17,783 nucleotides of DNA from an uncultured Collinsella sp. (GTDB lineage: Bacteria > Actinomycetota > Coriobacteriia > Coriobacteriales > Coriobacteriaceae): NCBI GenBank assembly GCA_934630855.1, contig CAKTWW010000042.1, positions 1 through 17,783 of the forward strand. The letters are read 5' to 3'. A model generated the notes under the pieces. The model was not told the DNA's origin and ran no database searches. It worked only from the letters and a program-made list of their open reading frames with translations. A program made the position numbers and the translations under genes. Below, piece after piece: positions 14,264 to 17,783 of this stretch (within the stretch, counting starts at the first letter, position 1; each line of letters opens with the position of its first letter).

Positions 14264-16119
14264 TGGCAGACGAGACCAAGACTCAGATTCCCAAGCCCAC
14301 CCGTCAGCGTGGGCCCATGGGCCGCATGGGCGGCATGAGCCGCGGCGAGAAGGCCAAGGATTTTAAGGGCACCATCAAGCAGCTGCTAGGGTACATCGGC
14401 CAGCACAAGATTGCCGTGTTCGCCGCCGTCGCCTTTGCCGTGTGCTCGGTTATCTTTAATATTGTGGGACCCAAGGTGCTTGGCCAGGTTACGACCAAGC
14501 TGTTCGAGGGCCTGGTTGCCAAGGTCAACGGTACCGGTGATGTCGACTTTGATTGGATCGCCAAGACGCTCGGCTTTTTGCTCTGTCTGTACCTAGCGAG
14601 CTCTGCCTGCAGCCTGATCCAGGGCTGGCTCATGACCGGCGTCACGCAAAAGATCTGCTACCGCATGCGCAAGGAGATCGCCGCCAAGATCGCCGTCGTG
14701 CCGATGAGCTATTTCAACGGTCACAGCAAGGGCGACGTGCTCAGCCGCATCACCAACGATGTCGATACGCTGGGCCAGTCGCTCAACCAGAGCGTGACGC
14801 AGCTCATTACGTCCGTCACGCAGATTATCGGCGTGCTCGTCATGATGCTGTCGATCAGCCTGCCGCTCACCGGCGTCACCGTGCTCACGCTGCCCGCCGC
14901 CGCGATTATCCTGGCCGTGATGATTCACTTCTCGCAGCCGTACTTCCGTGAGCAGCAGCAGGTTCTGGGCACCGTAAACGGCATTATCGAGGAGGACTTT
15001 GCCGGCCAGAACGTTATCCAGGTGTTCGACCGCGCCGACGCCTCGATCGAGGAATTTGACCGCCAAAACGACCGTCTGTTTATTAGTGGCTGGCGCTCGC
15101 AGTTCCTGTCGGGCCTGATGATGCCGCTCATGAGCCTGGTGGGCAACATGGGCTACGTGGGCGTTGTCGTGGTGGGCGCGCAGCTCGCGCTGACCGGAAA
15201 CGCCACGCCCGGCGATATCCAGAGCTTCATCCAGTACGTGCGCAACTTTACGCAGCCGGTGCAGCAGCTGGGCAACGTGAGCAACACGATGCAGTCGATG
15301 GCCGCCGCCACCGAGCGCGTGTTCGAGTTCCTGGCCGCGCCCGAGGAGGAGCAGAAGGCCGACGCGCAGATCCCCGAGGCGCGTCCTGGTCACGTGGAGT
15401 TCGACCACGTCAAGTTTGGCTACACGCCCGACAAGACCATCATCCACGACTTTAGCTGCGAGGCTAAGCCCGGCCAGACCATCGCCATCGTCGGCCCCAC
15501 CGGCGCCGGCAAGACCACGCTCATCAAGCTGCTGCAGCGCTTCTACGACGTGGACGGCGGCTCACTGCGTGTCGAGGGCATCGACGTGCGCGACTGGGAC
15601 CGCGCGGCGCTGCGCGGCGAGTTTGCCATGGTGCTGCAAGATACCTGGCTGTTTAACGGCACGATTCGCGAGAACATCCGCTACGGACGCCCCGATGCGA
15701 GCGATGCCGAGGTCGAAGCTGCTGCCCGTGCCGCACGCTGCGACCACTTTATCCATACGCTCGCCGGCGGCTACGACTTTATGATCAACGAGGAGGGCAC
15801 TAACCTTTCGCAGGGCCAGCGCCAGCTCGTGACCATCGCCCGTGCCATTTTGGCCGACCGCCCGGCGCTGATCCTGGACGAGGCGACCTCCAACGTTGAC
15901 ACTCGTACCGAGGAGCTTATTCAGCGTGCCATGGATGCGCTGATGCAGGGCCGCACGAGCTTTGTCATCGCGCACCGTCTGTCCACGATCCGCAACGCCG
16001 ACGTGATCCTGGTGATTCGCGACGGCGACATCGTCGAGAAAGGCACGCACGACGAACTACTCGCCCAGGGTGGCTTCTACGCCGACCTGTACAACTCGCA
16101 ATTCGACGAGGCAGCGTAG
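14263..16119 (+). CDS. ABC exporter half-transporter with canonical catalytic residues
   Basis: The 618-aa product is the partner half-transporter. A Gly/Met/Arg-rich cytoplasmic extension (about residues 1-38) precedes six membrane helices (about 48-340) and an ATPase domain. Walker A is GPTGAGKT (411-418), Walker B ends in ILDE (537-540) with the catalytic E540, and the H-loop is AHRLST with H571. The signature is LSQGQ (515-519) instead of LSGGQ. In a heterodimer its Walker motifs would pair with the VSGGQ of the preceding protein to form the one competent ATP site, while its altered signature faces the partner's degenerate Walker B. Start and preceding stop overlap as TAATG, with GGAAGGAGG upstream, indicating translational coupling and about 1:1 synthesis. 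A terminator follows at about 16149-16184. Confidence 0.93.
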   Translation: MADETKTQIPKPTRQRGPMGRMGGMSRGEKAKDFKGTIKQLLGYIGQHKIAVFAAVAFAVCSVIFNIVGPKVLGQVTTKLFEGLVAKVNGTGDVDFDWIAKTLGFLLCLYLASSACSLIQGWLMTGVTQKICYRMRKEIAAKIAVVPMSYFNGHSKGDVLSRITNDVDTLGQSLNQSVTQLITSVTQIIGVLVMMLSISLPLTGVTVLTLPAAAIILAVMIHFSQPYFREQQQVLGTVNGIIEEDFAGQNVIQVFDRADASIEEFDRQNDRLFISGWRSQFLSGLMMPLMSLVGNMGYVGVVVVGAQLALTGNATPGDIQSFIQYVRNFTQPVQQLGNVSNTMQSMAAATERVFEFLAAPEEEQKADAQIPEARPGHVEFDHVKFGYTPDKTIIHDFSCEAKPGQTIAIVGPTGAGKTTLIKLLQRFYDVDGGSLRVEGIDVRDWDRAALRGEFAMVLQDTWLFNGTIRENIRYGRPDASDAEVEAAARAARCDHFIHTLAGGYDFMINEEGTNLSQGQRQLVTIARAILADRPALILDEATSNVDTRTEELIQRAMDALMQGRTSFVIAHRLSTIRNADVILVIRDGDIVEKGTHDELLAQGGFYADLYNSQFDEAA

Positions 16120-16148
16120 ATTCTTCGAAAACCGATGATTCACGGTTG

Positions 16149-16184
16149 AAAACGGGGGCGCAGGATAACCTGCGCCCCGTTTTT
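16149..16184 (+). terminator. Intrinsic terminator of the marR-ABC operon
   Basis: ACGGGGGCGCAGG (16152-16164) pairs with CCTGCGCCCCGT (16169-16180), with one bulged G and an ATAA loop, followed by a T-run at 16180-16184. The A-run before the stem makes it potentially bidirectional. Confidence 0.9.
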
Positions 16185-16246
16185 CGTCCGCGTCGGCCGA
16201 ATCACCTCCCCTGGGGCCCGATTGACAGCCCCTCCCGAACCCTGTG

Positions 16247-16300
16247 GGCAAAAAAGGAGTGTCCCCAAGTGCCGGCACAAAAGGAACGTCCCCATCTGCC
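16247..16300. repeat. Two abutting 27-nt GGCA...TGCC repeat units
   Basis: Units 16247-16273 and 16274-16300 are both 27 nt, both begin GGCA and end TGCC, and agree at 22 of 27 positions; the shared core is AAAAGGA-nn-GTCCCCA. Their junction forms GTGCCGGCAC. The minus strand shows GGGGAC as in the hairpin loops at 4114-4126 and 17663-17675. In the 16185-16383 stretch I see no gene. Confidence 0.6.
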
Positions 16301-16383
16301 ACATCCGGAGCAAGACAACGCCACAGGTTGAGCATGCCGACTTGACGGCTGCGGGAACGTCGATGTTTTGGCAACGACAGCGA

Positions 16384-16481
16384 AAACCCGCCAGAGCGAG
16401 CAAGGTGCCTTGAAAGAGGAGGGCATTGACCTTCTGGTCATGCCCGACGATTGAAAGGCAGATTGCCGCTCTGGCGGGTTT
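16384..16481 (-). terminator. Large compound hairpin after the DAHP synthase gene
   Basis: Outer 15-bp arms (16384-16398 and 16467-16481, AAACCCGCCAGAGCG and its complement) enclose TGCCTT/AAGGCA pairing and an inner hairpin, GGGCATTGACC (16421-16431) with GGTCATGCCC (16436-16445). On the minus strand the outer arm ends in GGGTTTTCGC. It is therefore a plausible terminator for the DAHP synthase transcript. Confidence 0.65.
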
Positions 16482-16495
16482 GCAGCGTCAACTGG

Positions 16496-16521
16496 TTACG
16501 CGGTTTGGTAAAACCGCGTAA
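16496..16521 (-). terminator. Perfect 11-bp hairpin adjoining the DAHP synthase stop
   Basis: TTACGCGGTTT (16496-16506) pairs perfectly with AAACCGCGTAA (16511-16521) around 4 nt. It abuts the TAG stop (16522-16524). It has no T-run of its own and probably works with the larger hairpin beyond it, for example as a 3'-end stabiliser. Confidence 0.6.
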
Positions 16522-17553
16522 CTAAATCCTCTCCGCGATCTCGTGGATGAGGTAGTCGGTCTTTTCCCAGCCCAGACACGGGTCGGTGATGGACTTGCCA
16601 AAGACACCGCCGTCGACCGGCTGGTTGCCGTCCTCCAGGTAGGACTCGATCATAAAGCCCTTGACCAGCTTGGAGATGGACTCGTTGCGGCGGCAGCTGT
16701 CGAGCACCTCCTTGCAGATGCGATACTGCTCCAGCGGACGCTTGCCCGAGTTGTCGTGGTTGCAGTCGATGACCGCCGCCGGGTTGGCATAGCCGGCGTG
16801 CTCGGTGTAGCGCTCGGCCAGACGCTCCAGGTGCTCATAATGGTAGTTGGGGTAGGTGCGACCATCGAGGCCGATGTAGCCGCGCATGACGGCGTGCGCG
16901 AGCGGGTTGCCGTCGCACTCGACCTCCCAGTTACGGAAGATAAAGCTCTGGTGGGCCTGAGCAGCGTAAATGGAGTTAAGCATAACCGTGGTGGAACCGG
17001 CGGTGGGGTTCTTCATACCCACGGGCACCGAAATGCCGCTCGACACCAGACGGTGTTCCTGGTTCTCGACCGAGCGTGCGCCAACGGCGACGTAGCTCAG
17101 CAGGTCGACGAGGTACTGATAGTTGGAGGGGTAAAGCATCTCGTCGGCGGTGAAGAAGCCCGTCTCCTCGATGACGCGCAGGTGCATGTGGCGGATGGCC
17201 TTGACGCCCTCGAGCAGGTCATCGGGAGCCTCGGGGTCGGGGTTATGCAGCAAACCCTTGTAACCGGTGCCCTTGGTGCGCGGCTTGTTGGTGTAGACGC
17301 GCGGGATGATGATGAGCTTGTCCTTGACCTCTTCGGCGGTCTTGGCCAGGCGGTTCATGTACTCGAGAACCGAATCCTCACGGTCGGCAGAACACGGGCC
17401 GATGATGAGCACCTTGCGCGCATCCTCTCCGGTAAAAACCTTGGCGACCTCGGCATCGAATGCCTGCTTCTTGGCGGTAAGCTCGGCAGAAAGCGGCATT
17501 TCCTCGCGGATCTCCATGGGGATCGGCAGTCTGCGTTTGAATTCCATGGCCAT
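16522..17553 (-). CDS. aroF: Type I 3-deoxy-7-phosphoheptulonate (DAHP) synthase
   Basis: DAHP synthase condenses phosphoenolpyruvate and erythrose 4-phosphate, the first step of the shikimate pathway. The 343-aa product matches the AroF/AroG/AroH family (E. coli about 350 aa). Metal-binding residues are all present: C54 in GPCS (52-55), H266 in DCNHDNSGK (263-271), E303 in MIESYLEDGNQ (301-311) and D324 in GKSITDPCLGWE (319-330). The substrate motifs RVYTNKPRTKGTGYKG (85-100) and PVGMKNPTAGS (177-187) are also clear. The frame is open 27 codons further, but AGGAGG five bases from the ATG at 17553 and family alignment set the start. Which isozyme, and so which aromatic acid gives feedback inhibition, cannot be told; the symbol marks the family only. 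No neighbouring shikimate genes are in view. Confidence 0.94.
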   Translation of the reverse strand: MAMEFKRRLPIPMEIREEMPLSAELTAKKQAFDAEVAKVFTGEDARKVLIIGPCSADREDSVLEYMNRLAKTAEEVKDKLIIIPRVYTNKPRTKGTGYKGLLHNPDPEAPDDLLEGVKAIRHMHLRVIEETGFFTADEMLYPSNYQYLVDLLSYVAVGARSVENQEHRLVSSGISVPVGMKNPTAGSTTVMLNSIYAAQAHQSFIFRNWEVECDGNPLAHAVMRGYIGLDGRTYPNYHYEHLERLAERYTEHAGYANPAAVIDCNHDNSGKRPLEQYRICKEVLDSCRRNESISKLVKGFMIESYLEDGNQPVDGGVFGKSITDPCLGWEKTDYLIHEIAERI

Positions 17554-17584
17554 AGGGGCCTCCTCAATCAATTGATGGCAACGA

Positions 17585-17602
17585 GAGCATTGTCGAATGC
17601 TC
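17585..17602 (-). promoter_or_regulatory. Dyad at the DAHP synthase transcription start
   Basis: GAGCATT (17585-17591) and AATGCTC (17596-17602) form a perfect 7-bp inverted repeat with a GTCG centre. It covers the predicted start point (about 17599), an ideal place for a repressor operator; it would also form a 5'-end mRNA hairpin. Confidence 0.5.
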
Positions 17603-17605
17603 GGA

Positions 17606-17634
17606 ATTATCCGCTGTCGCACGCTAAAGTGCAA
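17606..17634 (-). promoter_or_regulatory. Promoter of the DAHP synthase gene
   Basis: On the minus strand TTGCAC (17629-17634) and GATAAT (17606-17611) are separated by exactly 17 bases, matching the sigma-70-type consensus at ten of twelve positions overall. The leader to the ATG would be about 45 bases. Confidence 0.7.
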
Positions 17635-17650
17635 CCCCTCGCCGCCCCGA

Positions 17651-17687
17651 AACCTACCAAAAAGGGACAGGTTTATTTTGGTCGGTT
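17651..17687. repeat. REP-like hairpin with GGGACAG loop
   Basis: AACC, a 1x1 mismatch and ACCAAAA pair with TTTTGGT, the mismatch and GGTT. The 13-nt loop (17663-17675) reads AGGGACAGGTTTA. The hairpin at 4103-4137 has the same plan and nearly the same loop on the opposite strand, with a wholly different stem. Confidence 0.6.
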
Positions 17688-17740
17688 CTATCTGGGGAAT
17701 TAGTCATTGGGTGTTCCTATAGTTTTGTCAACCGCCGGGG

Positions 17741-17783
17741 CTACTCCCGGTAGGGCACCCGGTCGCGCATCACGGCGTATATC
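17741..17783 (-). CDS. Possible 3' end of a transposase gene, cut by the window edge
   Basis: On the minus strand a frame enters from the right edge and reads IYAVMRDRVPYRE before a TAG stop (17741-17743). The short tail ending in a PYR motif resembles C-termini I associate with IS110-family transposases, and the sequence just after the stop (GTTGACAAAACTATAGG) resembles a promoter-like insertion-sequence end. Only 13 residues are visible, so this is a weak call and the frame could be fortuitous. Confidence 0.3.
   Translation of the reverse strand, partial: IYAVMRDRVPYRE

Noticed and set aside
16185..16521. CRISPR array
   Set aside because: The repeats at 16247-16300 abut with no spacers, and other hairpins in the region are unrelated to each other; there are no cas genes.
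17554..17634. N-terminal extension of the DAHP synthase
   Set aside because: The extra 27 codons would overlap the predicted promoter, transcription start and ribosome-binding site; the family start is at 17553.

Overview
The window is a compact, GC-rich bacterial chromosome segment. Gene content, codon style and the anaerobic pyruvate formate-lyase (PFL) locus suggest a gut actinobacterium of class Coriobacteriia, most like Collinsella. That assignment rests on gene style and remembered family sequences, not on a search. There are no rRNA or tRNA genes, no CRISPR array and no prophage. The only sign of a mobile element is a possible transposase tail at the right edge.

Layout, left to right. 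(1) Homoserine kinase thrB (+) lies behind a long nested palindrome and ends at a second one, which it shares with a convergent minus-strand group: engB (ribosome-assembly GTPase), mtnN (MTA/SAH nucleosidase) and a membrane-anchored class A beta-lactamase-fold protein. (2) The PFL locus, all on the minus strand and listed in transcription order: pflB (683 aa), a separate 83-aa glycyl-radical domain protein, a DegV fatty-acid-binding protein, and pflA (the radical-SAM activase). The PFL large chain stops before the glycyl-radical domain, and that domain is encoded by the next gene, so the enzyme looks naturally split in two. (3) A 2-keto-3-deoxygluconate permease (kdgT) and a short-chain dehydrogenase, both minus, probably for hexuronate-derived sugar acids. 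(4) A translationally coupled plus-strand operon: a MarR regulator and two ABC exporter half-transporters. The first half has a roughly 200-residue extracytoplasmic insertion and a degenerate ATP site; the second has a normal Walker B and H-loop. (5) A type I DAHP synthase (minus), the entry step of aromatic amino acid synthesis, with the best promoter in the window.

The intergenic regions are the least explained part. They hold many long or conserved hairpins. Three nested palindromes (17-116, 1040-1166, 6282-6404) have unrelated but self-complementary outer arms around a partly conserved inner core. Two hairpins (4103-4137 and 17651-17687) have unrelated stems but nearly the same 13-nt GGGACAG-type loop. 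Two 27-nt units lie back to back at 16247-16300. These look like REP-like families or structured terminators whose folding, not stem sequence, is conserved.

Several start codons were moved downstream of the longest open frame because a good ribosome-binding site and family length agree on the later start (engB, mtnN, the serine hydrolase, degV, kdgT, DAHP synthase).
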